Positions 19,114 through 29,115 are shown, counted from the first letter of the stretch. The stretch: DNA of 64,000 bases from JAAELZ01 sp047639475 (GCA_047639475.1 JBLIOD010000007.1:19073-83072), one strand, 5' to 3'. Translations and numbers: made by a program. The notes: generated by a model from the sequence alone, not told the origin.

Positions 19114-19252
19114 AAAACTATGATGCGTCTGGCTTACCTTATTTCAAGTAAAAAGTGCGGACAATAACAATGTTGAGTGGCCGACTACTTTTTCCTCGGC
19201 ATAGTCATCGTAATGTCTTCAATCATATGTTATAAATAGATTGAGCTTGAAT

Positions 19253-20231
19253 CTATCCTGCGCAGGAAGGTATCCAGGCGTTAACCGCGTCAGCATTGCT
19301 TTCGATAAAGGCCGTTGCTGCGGAAGCGTGATCTAAACTGTCTACATCCACCAAAGCAGCTGCGGCATCGGTCATCGGGCCAGTGAAGTCAATATTGCTC
19401 ATTAATTCATTGGCGCAAGGATACTTTTTAGCAAACCCAGCCCAAAGGCCCTTTTTGAGATAGCCGCCTACTGTAGCGCCGCAATCATTCTATCATGTTG
19501 GGGTTGATTACCCAACTCGGATCAGTAGAACACTTTCTTTCAGTATCCCGTCTTGGGAATTCGATAAATTTGCCAGGGTAAGCTGCTCCCACCCAGTTTG
19601 GTGCCCAGTTAAATAATATGATGGGGTGTTTGCGCGGAGCTGCAGACTTAAGTTCTCCAAATAAAGCATCTGCGGACCCCGCATTTACAATGGTGACATC
19701 AATGTTTAAAGCTTCGATGCGCTTGATATCTACTGGGTGCCATTCCGCGGGTCCAGCAAGATAACGAGCCTTGGGAAAGGTTTCCGGCGTAGACAAAGCT
19801 TCAGCGCAGTCATTAAGGGCTTCCCAAGAGGGTAAGCTTGTGCAAACTGCTTCCATATAGTTGGGATACCACCATTCTTCTCGACTAGTGGCAGTGGTGA
19901 CTTCCTCCGTCTATCATGCCGCCAGCACCAACTTCTTTCATGAAAGCAGCGTTCATGGAACCTTCCCATACTTCCATTTGGATATGTGCCTCTCGGCACT
20001 CATGGCGGCAAACTGATCTTGTGTGTTTAGTTTAACGAGTTCTGTTTTGTAGCCTGATCTATCCAGGAGTTGTTGTGCTACAGGGGCTAGCACCTTTTGG
20101 ATGGACCAGTTATTGTCTATAACTATGATTGGGTCGGCTTATTCTGGGGTGGCGGCCCAAGGCGTTGTGGCGATAGATAAGGCGGTTAGCGTGACTAAAC
20201 TAGTGAATATTTTAGCTATTGTTTGGTTCAT
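19253..20231 (-). pseudogene. Decayed substrate-binding protein gene of the OpuAC/TmoX type
   Basis: Reading the minus strand from ATG 20231, preceded by AGGAGAAAC, gives a signal peptide (MNQTIAKIFTSLVTLTALS...ATTPWAA). An in-frame TAA stops it after about 26 codons. Homology continues in shifting frames as DPIIVIDNNWSIQKVLAPVA, HIQMEVWEGSMNAAF, then WWYPNYMEAVCTSLPSWEALND and IILFNWAPNWVGAAYPGKFIEFP. It ends as FIESNADAVNAWIPSCAG before TAG at 19253. The words PSWEALNDC, ADALF-EL and FNWAPN match tmoX at 28177 (PNWEALKDC, ADALWAEL, FNWSPN). I count one internal stop and at least two or three frameshifts, so it cannot give a working binding protein. No transporter genes accompany it. Confidence 0.88.
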
Positions 20232-20374
20232 GTTTCTCCTCATGATTTTAATCCGGAATAGTTTATATTGATTTCAACAATATTTTCCAGATCATTATGG
20301 TCAAGATTTTGAAAATTTTGGCAGCGGTCTGGTGACGCTTATGCAACAGCAGCGACCGAAGAGTCTGGACTAAA

Positions 20375-21334
20375 TTATCCGATAGTTGCCTCAGCTTGCT
20401 CATCAGCATGATAAGACGAACGAACCATTGCGCCTGAAGCGACATTTTGAAAGCCCAGGTTTTCAGCGACTTCTTTCAATTGAATGAACTCTTCAGGCGT
20501 ATAGTATTTCTCGACAGCTAAGTGGTGACGACTAGGTTGTAGATACTGGCCCAAGGTCAACATGTCGATATCGTATTCGCGCATGTCTTTCATTACCTCG
20601 ATGACTTCTGCTGTCGTCTCGCCAAGCCCAAGCATAATTCCCGATTTGGTTGGCACGCCTGGCATATGTGCCTTCACGTCACGTAGTAATTCAAGTGACA
20701 CGATGTAGTCTGCACCTGGTCGCGCTTGCTTATATAAGCGTGGAACGGTTTCTAAATTGTGGTTAAAGACGTCCGGCGGATTCTCGGCCAGAATTTCAAT
20801 GGCGTGCTCGCGCGTTCTGCCACGGAAGTCGGGCGTGAGTATTTCTACTTTAATACCAGGATTCAGTGCATGGGTTTCTTTAACGCATTGCATTATGTGC
20901 TCTGCTCCGCCATCACGTAAATCGTCGCGATTTACGGAGGTGATCACCACATACTTTAAGCCCATTTTCTGTATGGTTTCGGCCAAATGCTTGGGCTCAG
21001 CTTCATCCAAAGGATTTGGCCTGCCGTGTGCGACATCACAGAATGGACAGCGACGGGTGCAGATATCTCCCATTACCAGAAAGGTGGCAGTGCCTTTGCT
21101 GAAACACTCTCCCAAGTTTGGGCAAGCTGCTTCTTCACATACAGTATGTAATTTATTCTCTCGGAGTATTTTTTTAAGTGCGATGACTTCTGGTGTGCCC
21201 GGAAAACTGGCACGTATCCATTGCGGTTTCCTAAGTACTTTATCCCTAGGACGCGGCGCGATTTTTACGGGGATGCGTGCGGTCTTGGCTTCACCGCGTA
21301 ATTTTTCGCCTTGAACGACTGAAGGTTGTTTCAT
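20375..21334 (-). CDS. lipA: Lipoyl synthase
   Basis: LipA is a radical-SAM enzyme that inserts two sulfurs into protein-bound octanoyl groups, making lipoate on the H protein and the 2-oxoacid dehydrogenases. The 319-residue protein has the auxiliary cluster cysteines 66, 71 and 77 (CEEAACPNLGEC), the radical-SAM triad 92, 96 and 99 (CTRRCPFC), and the C-terminal RSSYHAD motif. It begins 34 bases after gcvP as the last gene of the gcv operon rather than beside lipB. This suggests lipoylation capacity is co-expressed with glycine cleavage. Confidence 0.97.
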   Translation of the reverse strand: MKQPSVVQGEKLRGEAKTARIPVKIAPRPRDKVLRKPQWIRASFPGTPEVIALKKILRENKLHTVCEEAACPNLGECFSKGTATFLVMGDICTRRCPFCDVAHGRPNPLDEAEPKHLAETIQKMGLKYVVITSVNRDDLRDGGAEHIMQCVKETHALNPGIKVEILTPDFRGRTREHAIEILAENPPDVFNHNLETVPRLYKQARPGADYIVSLELLRDVKAHMPGVPTKSGIMLGLGETTAEVIEVMKDMREYDIDMLTLGQYLQPSRHHLAVEKYYTPEEFIQLKEVAENLGFQNVASGAMVRSSYHADEQAEATIG

Positions 21335-21368
21335 CGGTTTATCCTAATCTAATCAGAGTCAATGTGAA

Positions 21369-24242
21369 TTACTGGTGCTCGTCTTCATCTAAATACGATT
21401 CCATCGGCGGGCAAGAGCAGTTTAAATTCTTGTCGCCATAGATATTATCGATTCGGCCAACAGGAGGCCAGTATTTATTGTGTTTTAAACCCGGCATCGG
21501 AAAGAACGCCATCTTTCTAGAATAAGGGTGCTCCCAATCTTCGATGTCAATTAATTGATTGCTGTGCGGCGCATTCTTTAATGGATTATCTTCTTTGTCC
21601 ATTGCGCCTTTTTCGATAAGGGCAATTTCTCCACGAATTGACAGCATCGCACGAATAAACCGATCAATCTCAGATTTGGGCTCGCTCTCTGTGGGTTCTA
21701 TCATTAGTGAGTCATGTACTGGCCATGACATAGTCGGAGAATGAAAGCCATAGTCCATCAAGCGCTTGGCAATATCTTCCACCAAAATACCAGCAGAGTC
21801 TTTAAAGGCGCTGCAATCAATAATACATTCGTGAGCAACACGCCCTTTGTCGCCAGTATAGCGCACGGGGTAAGCCTCTTTAAGTGCGCTAGCAATGTAG
21901 TTGGAGTTTAATATCGCAACGCGGGTGGCTTTGCTTAAACCTTGACTGCCTAACATTTTAACATAAGCCCAAGAAATGGTCAGGATGAGCGGAGAACCCC
22001 AAGGCGCTGCCGACACTGAGCCAATAGGCATGGCATTGTGCGAATCATTAACACCATCAACCAATACGTGGTCAGGCAAAAAGGGTGCAAGGTGTTTTTT
22101 AACACCAATAGGACCCATGCCCGGGCCGCCACCGCCGTGCGGAATGGCGAAGGTTTTGTGTAAATTGAGATGAGATACATCTCCCCCAATGTCCCCCGGG
22201 CGAACCAGACCAATCATCGCATTGAGATTTGCACCATCTAGATAAACTTGGCCGCCATGGTTGTGAGTGATTTGGCATACTTCTTGCACACTAGACTCAA
22301 ATACCCCGAACGTAGAGGGATAGGTGATCATCAGCGCGGCAAGTTCATTACTGTGCTTGTCGGCTTTTTCGTTCAAGTCATCTAAGTCAATATTGCCTTC
22401 GGGGGTGCACTGAATAATCACCACCTTCATACCAGCCATCACAGCGCTGGCAGGATTGGTGCCGTGGGCCGACGAGGGGATAAGGCATATGGTGCGCTGT
22501 GAGTCACCGCGTGAAATATGATATTTACGTATACAAAGCAAACCAGCATATTCACCCTGAGAGCCCGCATTAGGCTGCATTGACAGAGAATCGTAACCGG
22601 TGATTTCACACAAGTCTCGAGAAAGCTCGTCAATAATGGTCTTGTAACCTTTGGCTTGGTCAACAGGCACAAAAGGATGTAGTTTGGCAAACCTTGGATT
22701 AGATACCGAATCCATTTCGGTTGCTGAATTCAACTTCATGGTGCATGAGCCTAGCGGGATCATCGACCGGGCTAGCGTGATGTCTTTTTGTGACAAGCCC
22801 CTTAAAAAGCGCATCATTGCCGTTTCATTGCGATACTCGCTAAAAACCTGATGGCTGAAGTAAGCTGTTGTTCGCATTAAACTCTTGGGTATGCTCTGTG
22901 CAGGTGTTTGGTTATCTACGATATCTTGAGAGCGTCTAAACGGCGAAGCGAAGGCATCTACCAATGCGTTGATGTGCTTTTCTTTGTGTGTTTCATCTAG
23001 CGTAATGCTGACAGAGTCATTATCGATGAATCGGATATTGATATCATTTTCTAAGGCGGCATTAACGGCGCGCCGTGCTTGTCCTGGCGCAGAAATCAGT
23101 AATGTATCGAAATAGTGATCATTCACCACATTAACGTTTATCTGCTTTAGCTTGTCAGCCATTAACCGGGTGTTGTGATTGATACGCTGTGCGATACGTT
23201 TTACACCATTAGGGCCATGATACACGCAGTACAAAGCAGCGATGATCGCCAACAGTGCTTGTGCGGTGCAGATATTGCTGGTTGCCTTTTCTCGTCGTAT
23301 ATGTTGCTCGCGAGTTTGTAAGGCCATGCGGTAAGCCGGGTCACCTTGTGCGTCGATCGATAAACCGATTATTCGCCCCGGCACTGACCGTTTATGTTGG
23401 TCCATAGTGGCGAAGTAGGCAGCATGTGGTCCACCGTAGCCCATCGGTACGCCAAAACGTTGAGTGGTGCCAATGGCGATGTCTGCGCCCATCTCGCCTG
23501 GAGACTTTAATACAGCCAGTGCCATGACATCTGCGCCCATAGTCACCAAGCCTTTGGCGGCTTGCACGGCCGCTATTTCTTCACTGTAGTCATGAATGAT
23601 CCCTGTAGAAGCAGGGTATTGAATGAATGCCCCATAGACATCTTGATCGACAAGGTCCGTTTTTGGATTACCTAAAATAATTTCGATACCCATCGGCTCT
23701 GCGCGGGTCTGCATTACCGCGATAGTTTGCGGGTGGGCATCACTGTCGACAAAATAGACCATGCTTTTGTTCTTAGACAAACGCTTGGACATGGTCATTG
23801 CTTCTGCTGCCGCGGTGGCTTCATCTAGCATCGAAGCGTTGGCAATTTCCATGCCCGTTAAGTCCATCACCATTTGCTGGAAAATCATCAAGGCTTCTAG
23901 GCGACCTTGCGCAATTTCTGGTTGGTAAGGCGTGTATGCTGTATACCAATCAGGGTTTTCTAATACATTTCTTCTGATCACCGACGGCAGTCTGGTACCG
24001 TGATATCCGCAGCCTATCATCGACACGTGCCGCTCATTCTCGTTGGCCAATTTAGCCAATTTACGTAGCGCGTCATCTTCATTTAGCGGCGCGCCTACAT
24101 TCGGATCGCCGCAGCGCGGCAAGGACGCAGGTATGGTTTGGTCGATTAATTGTTCCATCGATTCCAAGCCCAATGCTTCAAGCATTTCTTGGCGTTCTTG
24201 AGGGTTGGTTCCTAAATGTCGAGCTGAAAATGGCTGTGGCAT
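21369..24242 (-). CDS. gcvP: Glycine dehydrogenase (decarboxylating), P protein
   Basis: GcvP decarboxylates glycine with PLP and passes the aminomethyl group to the lipoyl arm of GcvH. The 957-residue single-chain form contains both ancestral halves. The PLP lysine is in LNLHKTFAIPHGGGGPGMGPIGV of the second half, and NAGSQGEYAGLL, SAHGTNPASA and TYPSTFGVFE are also present. The N terminus MPQPFSARHLG matches the family start. It follows gcvH by 45 bases and precedes lipA. In this setting it could either break down glycine to methylene-THF or balance C1 flow from methylated amines. Confidence 0.97.
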   Translation of the reverse strand: MPQPFSARHLGTNPQERQEMLEALGLESMEQLIDQTIPASLPRCGDPNVGAPLNEDDALRKLAKLANENERHVSMIGCGYHGTRLPSVIRRNVLENPDWYTAYTPYQPEIAQGRLEALMIFQQMVMDLTGMEIANASMLDEATAAAEAMTMSKRLSKNKSMVYFVDSDAHPQTIAVMQTRAEPMGIEIILGNPKTDLVDQDVYGAFIQYPASTGIIHDYSEEIAAVQAAKGLVTMGADVMALAVLKSPGEMGADIAIGTTQRFGVPMGYGGPHAAYFATMDQHKRSVPGRIIGLSIDAQGDPAYRMALQTREQHIRREKATSNICTAQALLAIIAALYCVYHGPNGVKRIAQRINHNTRLMADKLKQINVNVVNDHYFDTLLISAPGQARRAVNAALENDINIRFIDNDSVSITLDETHKEKHINALVDAFASPFRRSQDIVDNQTPAQSIPKSLMRTTAYFSHQVFSEYRNETAMMRFLRGLSQKDITLARSMIPLGSCTMKLNSATEMDSVSNPRFAKLHPFVPVDQAKGYKTIIDELSRDLCEITGYDSLSMQPNAGSQGEYAGLLCIRKYHISRGDSQRTICLIPSSAHGTNPASAVMAGMKVVIIQCTPEGNIDLDDLNEKADKHSNELAALMITYPSTFGVFESSVQEVCQITHNHGGQVYLDGANLNAMIGLVRPGDIGGDVSHLNLHKTFAIPHGGGGPGMGPIGVKKHLAPFLPDHVLVDGVNDSHNAMPIGSVSAAPWGSPLILTISWAYVKMLGSQGLSKATRVAILNSNYIASALKEAYPVRYTGDKGRVAHECIIDCSAFKDSAGILVEDIAKRLMDYGFHSPTMSWPVHDSLMIEPTESEPKSEIDRFIRAMLSIRGEIALIEKGAMDKEDNPLKNAPHSNQLIDIEDWEHPYSRKMAFFPMPGLKHNKYWPPVGRIDNIYGDKNLNCSCPPMESYLDEDEHQ

Positions 24243-24287
24243 GGTCGGTTTAGATTGAAGTTAGTAGTGAAATTAAATAAAAAGGCT

Positions 24288-24665
24288 TTAGCTGACAGAT
24301 TCTACAAACTCAGCATAAGCTGCTGCGTCCATTAAATTATCAAATTCGCCTTCATCAGCAGGTTTTACTTTATACAGCCAGCCTTCGCCTTCTGGTGAAG
24401 AGTTGACTGTTTCAGGTGCATCTTCCAATACTTCGTTGACTTCAATGACTTCGCCAGAAACAGGTGACTTAATATCACCGGCTGCTTTAACTGATTCAAC
24501 TACCGCGCATTCGTCGCCTTGTGTGACTTCGCCACCTACATCAGGTGCTTCCACATAGACGATGTCGCCTAACTGCTCCTGTGCAAAGTTAGTAATTCCT
24601 ACGGTTACAACGCCGCCGTCTAAAGTTGCCCACTCGTGGTCTTTGGTAAATTTTGTATTACTCAT
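24288..24665 (-). CDS. gcvH: Glycine cleavage system H protein
   Basis: GcvH is the lipoyl carrier of the glycine cleavage complex. The 125-residue protein has the lipoylation motif with Lys60 in ECAVVESVKAAGD, the N-terminal KDHEWATLDGGVVTVGITNFAQEQLGDIVYVE and the C-terminal NSSPEGEGWLYKVKP. A good Shine-Dalgarno sequence (AGAGGAAAC on the minus strand) precedes ATG 24665. It lies 15 bases after gcvT. Confidence 0.97.
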   Translation of the reverse strand: MSNTKFTKDHEWATLDGGVVTVGITNFAQEQLGDIVYVEAPDVGGEVTQGDECAVVESVKAAGDIKSPVSGEVIEVNEVLEDAPETVNSSPEGEGWLYKVKPADEGEFDNLMDAAAYAEFVESVS

Positions 24666-24680
24666 TTTGTTTCCTCTGGA

Positions 24681-25796
24681 TTAAATTCTATAAAAATTAT
24701 TCTTAACGAAATCTGTTTTGCTAACTTCTGCTGGGTTTAGTTTACCCCTTACTTGTGCGTAGATGGTGGTGCCCAGTTTGCTATGGGCTTTAGTGACGTA
24801 GCCCATGGCAATAGGGTGTCCCAAGGTTGGACTAAATCCGCCGCTGGTGATTTTACCAATTTCGTTACCTTCTTGGTCGGTGAGCAGAGTGCCTTCGCGC
24901 ATGGGGGCGCGGCCAGCGGGTTTGATGCCTACCCGTTTGTGATCCACTTTGTTAGGCATTTGGGTTAGAACCGTATCGCTGCCAATGAAGCCACCTGCTC
25001 GGTCACCGCCTGTTCTTCGCACCGATGGTATGGCCCATGAGATAGCCGCTTCAACTGGGGTTGTCGTGGTGTCAATGTCATGGCCATATAAGCACATGCC
25101 GCCTTCTAGGCGTAAACTGTCGCGCGCACCTAAGCCTATCCATTCGCAGGCTTCGTGAGCTTGTAGTTGAGTGGCCAAAGCCAGTGCATCGTCATTATGA
25201 ACTGAGATTTCAAAACCATCTTCGCCGCTATAGCCGCTTCGTGTAACGTAGCAGTCGGCGCCGTTTAAGGTAAGTTGCCAGCAATGCATAAATTCCATGC
25301 TGCTTAGATCATGGCCCATTTCTTCCAAAACAGTGTGCGCAGCAGGGCCTTGAATCGCAATTAAGGCCCTATCGTCCACGACCGTTAATACGGCATCACC
25401 TGTTAAGTGTGCATTGATATGTGCAAAGTCTTGATTTTTACAAGCTGCATTTACCACCAACATGATTTTATCGCCCCAACGAGACACCATCAGGTCATCT
25501 TCTATACCCCCCTTTTCGTTGGTAAAAAAGCCGTAACGTTGTTCACCATCTGTTAGATCGACGATATCGATTGGTATCAGCTTCTCTAACTCCCTGGCTG
25601 CGTCCTTTCCGGTGACCCAGGCTTGCCCCATGTGGGAAACGTCAAACAAGCCAGCAGCTTCGCGCGTATGTAAATGTTCTTTAAGCACACCTAAAGGGTA
25701 TTGCACCGGCATGTTGTAGCCGGTGAAGGGCACCATTTTGGCATCGTTTTCAATATGTAATGAGCTCAAAGCGGTTGAGAGTAAGGCTTCTGACAT
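24681..25796 (-). CDS. gcvT: Aminomethyltransferase, glycine cleavage T protein
   Basis: GcvT releases ammonia from the aminomethyl-lipoyl H protein and transfers the C1 unit to tetrahydrofolate as methylene-THF. The 371-residue sequence has AGLFDVSHMGQAWVTG, GGIEDDLMVSRW, TRSGYSGEDGFEISV and GARDSLRLEGGMCLYGHDID, with the folate-site acidic residues expected of true GcvT. It is the first gene of gcvT-gcvH-gcvP-lipA and is divergent from a LysR gene. It is one of three GcvT-fold proteins in the window, with Tdm and DmmD. Confidence 0.95.
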   Translation of the reverse strand: MSEALLSTALSSLHIENDAKMVPFTGYNMPVQYPLGVLKEHLHTREAAGLFDVSHMGQAWVTGKDAARELEKLIPIDIVDLTDGEQRYGFFTNEKGGIEDDLMVSRWGDKIMLVVNAACKNQDFAHINAHLTGDAVLTVVDDRALIAIQGPAAHTVLEEMGHDLSSMEFMHCWQLTLNGADCYVTRSGYSGEDGFEISVHNDDALALATQLQAHEACEWIGLGARDSLRLEGGMCLYGHDIDTTTTPVEAAISWAIPSVRRTGGDRAGGFIGSDTVLTQMPNKVDHKRVGIKPAGRAPMREGTLLTDQEGNEIGKITSGGFSPTLGHPIAMGYVTKAHSKLGTTIYAQVRGKLNPAEVSKTDFVKNNFYRI

Positions 25797-25862
25797 GGCT
25801 ATTTATTTGTTGTTGCTTATGATTTGCATCATTATATTTGATGAGCGAGAATAATTATAATG

Positions 25863-25883
25863 AATAGTTAAAATTTGACTATT
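25863..25883. promoter_or_regulatory. Candidate LysR-type operator between gcvT and the divergent regulator
   Basis: AATAGT at 25863-25868 and ACTATT at 25878-25883 form an inverted repeat with nine bases between. A further ATAGT lies at 25901-25905. The site sits in the 146-base AT-rich gap between gcvT and the LysR gene, where an LTTR usually binds. Assignment is by position and symmetry only. Confidence 0.35.
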
Positions 25884-25942
25884 TATAAAACAAATAAAGT
25901 ATAGTTGGATGAAATCAATGATAAATAACGCTGGCCGCGGCT

Positions 25943-26815
25943 ATGAGAAATTATCCTACTGAATTGCTACGAAGTTTCATTGCGGTACAAGATCACGGCG
26001 GCTTTAGTCTGGCTGCGGTGGCGGTGGGTAGATCACAACCAGCTCTCTCATTACAGATAAAACGCTTGGAGACATTGGTGGGCAATGAACTGATTCGACG
26101 AACCAGTCGGGAAGTACAACTTACTGAAACGGGAGAGGTAGTGGCTACCTACGCTCGCCGAATTTTAGGACTGAATGATGAACTCACGTTTCGACTGGAA
26201 GAGTCTCAACTAAGTGGCACGGTTCGTTTAGGCATACCGAACGAATTCGCCATGTCATACCTACCCCAAATTTTAGGTGGGTTCTCTAAACGCTATCCTG
26301 ATGTCAAGCTTGAGGTAGTAAGCCAATTATCTAGTGAATTATTGGATCAGCAGCGCGGTGAAAATTTGGATATTGTTATCGCCATTAATAAGGACCAAGT
26401 TTATGACCGTAAACCAGTCTGGTCTGATGATTTAGTTTGGGTTACTGGTAACGAGATTCCGGAAAACAGAAAAAGTGGTGTTGTCGCGCTGGTGGTGGCA
26501 CCAGAAGGCTGTGTCTACCGCAGTAAGATGTTGGAAAGATTGAAAGAAGAAAAAATACCGTGGCGAATTGCCTACACGGGTACCAGCTATGGCGGCATTA
26601 GGGCTGCGGTAATGGCAGGCCTAGGCGTAACGGCAGTGGCGAGAAGCACGGTAGCCAATGAGTTGCAAGTGGTAAAACACTCCCTGCTATTGCCTAAACT
26701 AAGTAAGGTTGATGTACATTTGCATTACCTAAGTCGACAGCCAGCAGACTTAGTAGTACGTTTAGCCGAGTTCATACAGCAGAGTTTTGTGAGCGCTCCT
26801 ATCAAAGGAACTTAA
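25943..26815 (+). CDS. LysR-family transcriptional regulator, divergent from gcvT
   Basis: This 290-residue protein has a LysR helix-turn-helix at residues 5-65 (LLRSFIAVQDHGGFSLAAVAVGRSQPALSLQIKRLE) and a periplasmic-binding-like effector domain (GTVRLGIPNEFAMSYLPQILGGF). It is transcribed away from gcvT across a 146-base gap that includes a small inverted repeat. It therefore probably controls the glycine cleavage operon, itself, or both. The effector is not evident; glycine or another C1-related metabolite is a guess. It differs from GcvA of Escherichia coli, which the next gene resembles more. Confidence 0.88.
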   Translation: MRNYPTELLRSFIAVQDHGGFSLAAVAVGRSQPALSLQIKRLETLVGNELIRRTSREVQLTETGEVVATYARRILGLNDELTFRLEESQLSGTVRLGIPNEFAMSYLPQILGGFSKRYPDVKLEVVSQLSSELLDQQRGENLDIVIAINKDQVYDRKPVWSDDLVWVTGNEIPENRKSGVVALVVAPEGCVYRSKMLERLKEEKIPWRIAYTGTSYGGIRAAVMAGLGVTAVARSTVANELQVVKHSLLLPKLSKVDVHLHYLSRQPADLVVRLAEFIQQSFVSAPIKGT

Positions 26816-26865
26816 AACATGACTGTTCCTTTTGTTGGTTTACCAGTTTGAAAGCCGGTGCAATA

Positions 26866-27801
26866 ATGCGGAACTCACGCCATCAATTACCCCCCCTAAA
26901 TCCGCTGCCCGCATTTGAAGCTTCTGCGCGCCTGCTTAGCTTTACGTTAGCGGCTGAAGACTTGGGCGTTTCGCAAGCGGCGATTAGTCAGAGTATTAGT
27001 TCACTCGAAAAAAACTTGGGCCAAACGCTGTTTGAGCGTTCACCACGTAAAATTTCCCTAACCGGCTCAGGGCAACGGTTTCAACATGCTGTGACTGTGG
27101 CGCTTGATCTGATTGAAACATCTGCGGTGTCATTAAGAGGGCAGACTCCTTCAGAAGAGCTGGTGCTTGCTGCTGATGTATCGATGGCGCACCTTTGGCT
27201 GTTGCCACGATTTGGCTTTTTCCAAAAGGAGTTTCCAAATATCGAAGTATTGATTCTGGCGACTGACCGGGAGGAGGAGTGTTTGAGAGAGGGAGTAGAC
27301 TTAGCCTTGTTATATGGAAATGGTAATTGGAAAGGCTACGATGCACACTTACTCATAAAGGAAGAGGTTTTTCCGATATGCAGTCCTGAATATATTAAAC
27401 ACAGGCCTCCAATTAACAAACCCGAGGATTTGCTCAACGAGACCTTGTTGGACCTTCAAGGGGTTCGCTGGGATTGGGTTGGTTGGCAAGCTTTGTTGGC
27501 CGGGAACGGTGTGACCTTAGGGGGCACAACTCAAACTTATGGATTCAACAGTTTGCCACTGTTGACCCAAGCTGCTTTGTCAGGACAAGGAGTAGGTTTA
27601 GGTTGGGAATCGATGGTAGATGATCAACTTAAAGATGGGTCTTTGGTTAAACCGGTTAATATTTCATTAAAAACTGGCCGCGGTTATTATGCGCTTAAGA
27701 AATCAAACCTAAGAATGTCACCGGAAGCCGAAATCCTGTTTGATTGGGTGATTCGAGCAAACCACAGCAATGTGGGCCCAGTGCTTGTAAAAGAGCTTTA
27801 A
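26866..27801 (+). CDS. GcvA-like LysR-family transcriptional regulator
   Basis: This LysR regulator has the N terminus LPPLNPLPAFEASARLLSFTLAAEDLGVSQAAISQSIS, the pattern of the GcvA subgroup. The effector domain has WLLPRFGFFQKEFPNIEVLI and EEECLREGVDLALLYGNGNW. I take ATG 26866 as the start; an upstream in-frame TTG at 26848 would add six residues. It lies in the same direction as the tmoX-tmoV-tmoW-tdm block, 375 bases upstream of it, and is a candidate regulator of either that block or gcvTHP. The sequence alone does not settle which. Confidence 0.87.
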   Translation: MRNSRHQLPPLNPLPAFEASARLLSFTLAAEDLGVSQAAISQSISSLEKNLGQTLFERSPRKISLTGSGQRFQHAVTVALDLIETSAVSLRGQTPSEELVLAADVSMAHLWLLPRFGFFQKEFPNIEVLILATDREEECLREGVDLALLYGNGNWKGYDAHLLIKEEVFPICSPEYIKHRPPINKPEDLLNETLLDLQGVRWDWVGWQALLAGNGVTLGGTTQTYGFNSLPLLTQAALSGQGVGLGWESMVDDQLKDGSLVKPVNISLKTGRGYYALKKSNLRMSPEAEILFDWVIRANHSNVGPVLVKEL

Positions 27802-28176
27802 TGGTCAAATGTTCGGTCACTTTTTTAAGTTTTATTCTAATCGCACTCAATCTATGGATTAATTGAAGTTATAGCGGCGCAGATTTAACTAATGGATTGG
27901 TTTCCTAATTAAATCGTTTTATTACAAATGGATAAGTGTTTTATTAGTGTGGCTGCATAATCTAAAGCAGTGTATATAGGTAAGCGTAGCTTATGTTTGG
28001 CCCAAAACAGGATTGATTGGTATTAAATTGGGTGAGACCTAATTGATACCTAAGTGTTGTTAGACTCGGTGTACTGATGTACAGTTTGGCGTAGTAAGTC
28101 ATTCTATCGATGGCCGAAATGTAAAATCTAAATCAGTACTAATTATTTCAATTAGTCAAAACTCGAGAGGAGAAAT
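27802..28176. other. Non-coding gap with the tmoX promoter region
   Basis: I see no gene in this 375-base stretch. It contains a small palindrome TGTAC-TGAT-GTACA at 28070-28083, about 94 bases before tmoX, which could be a regulator site. A strong Shine-Dalgarno sequence (GAGAGGAGAAAT) sits just before the tmoX ATG. The gap is long enough for an LTTR-controlled promoter. Confidence 0.5.
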
Positions 28177-29115
28177 ATGAATCGTAAAATTACTACAAGC
28201 ATCGCCGTATTGGCGACATCTGGTTTTCTAGCTGCTGGCGCCGTAAACGCCGCTAGCGAAGAGCCAATTAAAATTGCTACTCACAACTGGTCAAGTCAGA
28301 TTGTTATGGCACATGTTATGGGCAACATTTTTGAAAGTCTAGGCAATAACGTTGAGTATGTACCTTCTGACGTGCAAGCTTCTTATGAAGCTATTCGTGT
28401 GGGTGATATACACGTTCAACCAGAAGTTTGGCAGTCAACTATGCAAGCGCCTATGGACGTTGCGATGGAAAAAGGCGGAATCATTGATGCAGGTAGCCAC
28501 AACACACGTACATTTGAAGAAATGGGTGTTCCAAACTGGGTAATCGAAAAAGATTTATGCCCAGGTTTACCTAACTGGGAAGCGTTGAAGGATTGTTCTG
28601 CAAATTTCACTACACCTGATTCAGAAGGCAAAGGCCGTTGGTTAGAAGGCCCACAAAGCTGGCACGGTGACATCATGCCTAACCGCGTTAAAGGTTTAGG
28701 TCTTGATGATAAGTGGACTGTTAAGTTTGCTGGTGCGGCTGACGCGCTTTGGGCGGAACTAAAAGCAGCAGAAAAAGAAGGTCGCGGTACGATCATCTTT
28801 AACTGGTCTCCAAACTTCACTGATGCAGCGGGTTTCACATTCATCGAATTCCCTCCTTACACTGACGGTTGTCGTGTAGCGGATGGCGGCGACGGCGCAT
28901 GTGGTTCTCCTGATGGTTGGTTGAAGAAGGTCGCTCACTATAAGCTACCTAAAACTCACCCATCTGCTTACCGTGCATTGTCTAAGCTAGCATTTACCGC
29001 AACTCACATCGGCCAAATGGCTGCAATGGTTGACGTAGACGGCTTAACTCACTCGGACGCTGGTGCTAAGTGGGTAGCTGACAACGAAGCTGTATGGCAG
29101 GCAATGATCAACTAA
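28177..29115 (+). CDS. tmoX: Substrate-binding protein of a TMAO ABC transporter
   Basis: This 312-residue periplasmic protein has a signal peptide (about residues 1-25, ending AVNA) and the OpuAC/ProX fold for quaternary amines. It is rich in tryptophans (THNWSSQ, PEVWQS, PNWEALKDC, GRWLEGPQSWHGD, FNWSPNF), the residues that form cation-pi boxes around trimethylated groups. Neighbours decide the likely ligand: an ATPase, a double permease and TMAO demethylase follow in the same direction, matching the tmoXVW-tdm theme of marine bacteria. A terminator-like hairpin directly after the stop would favour excess binding protein. Glycine betaine or choline remain possible ligands. Confidence 0.78.
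   Translation: MNRKITTSIAVLATSGFLAAGAVNAASEEPIKIATHNWSSQIVMAHVMGNIFESLGNNVEYVPSDVQASYEAIRVGDIHVQPEVWQSTMQAPMDVAMEKGGIIDAGSHNTRTFEEMGVPNWVIEKDLCPGLPNWEALKDCSANFTTPDSEGKGRWLEGPQSWHGDIMPNRVKGLGLDDKWTVKFAGAADALWAELKAAEKEGRGTIIFNWSPNFTDAAGFTFIEFPPYTDGCRVADGGDGACGSPDGWLKKVAHYKLPKTHPSAYRALSKLAFTATHIGQMAAMVDVDGLTHSDAGAKWVADNEAVWQAMIN

Noticed and set aside
19485..19999. Two separate short genes on the minus strand
   Set aside because: Both frames are pieces of one decayed binding-protein gene (19253-20231). One reads true homology in part, and the other is a wrong-frame translation.
25797..25942. Possible glycine riboswitch upstream of gcvT
   Set aside because: The gap to the divergent LysR gene is only 146 bases, very AT-rich, and shows no tandem aptamer pattern.
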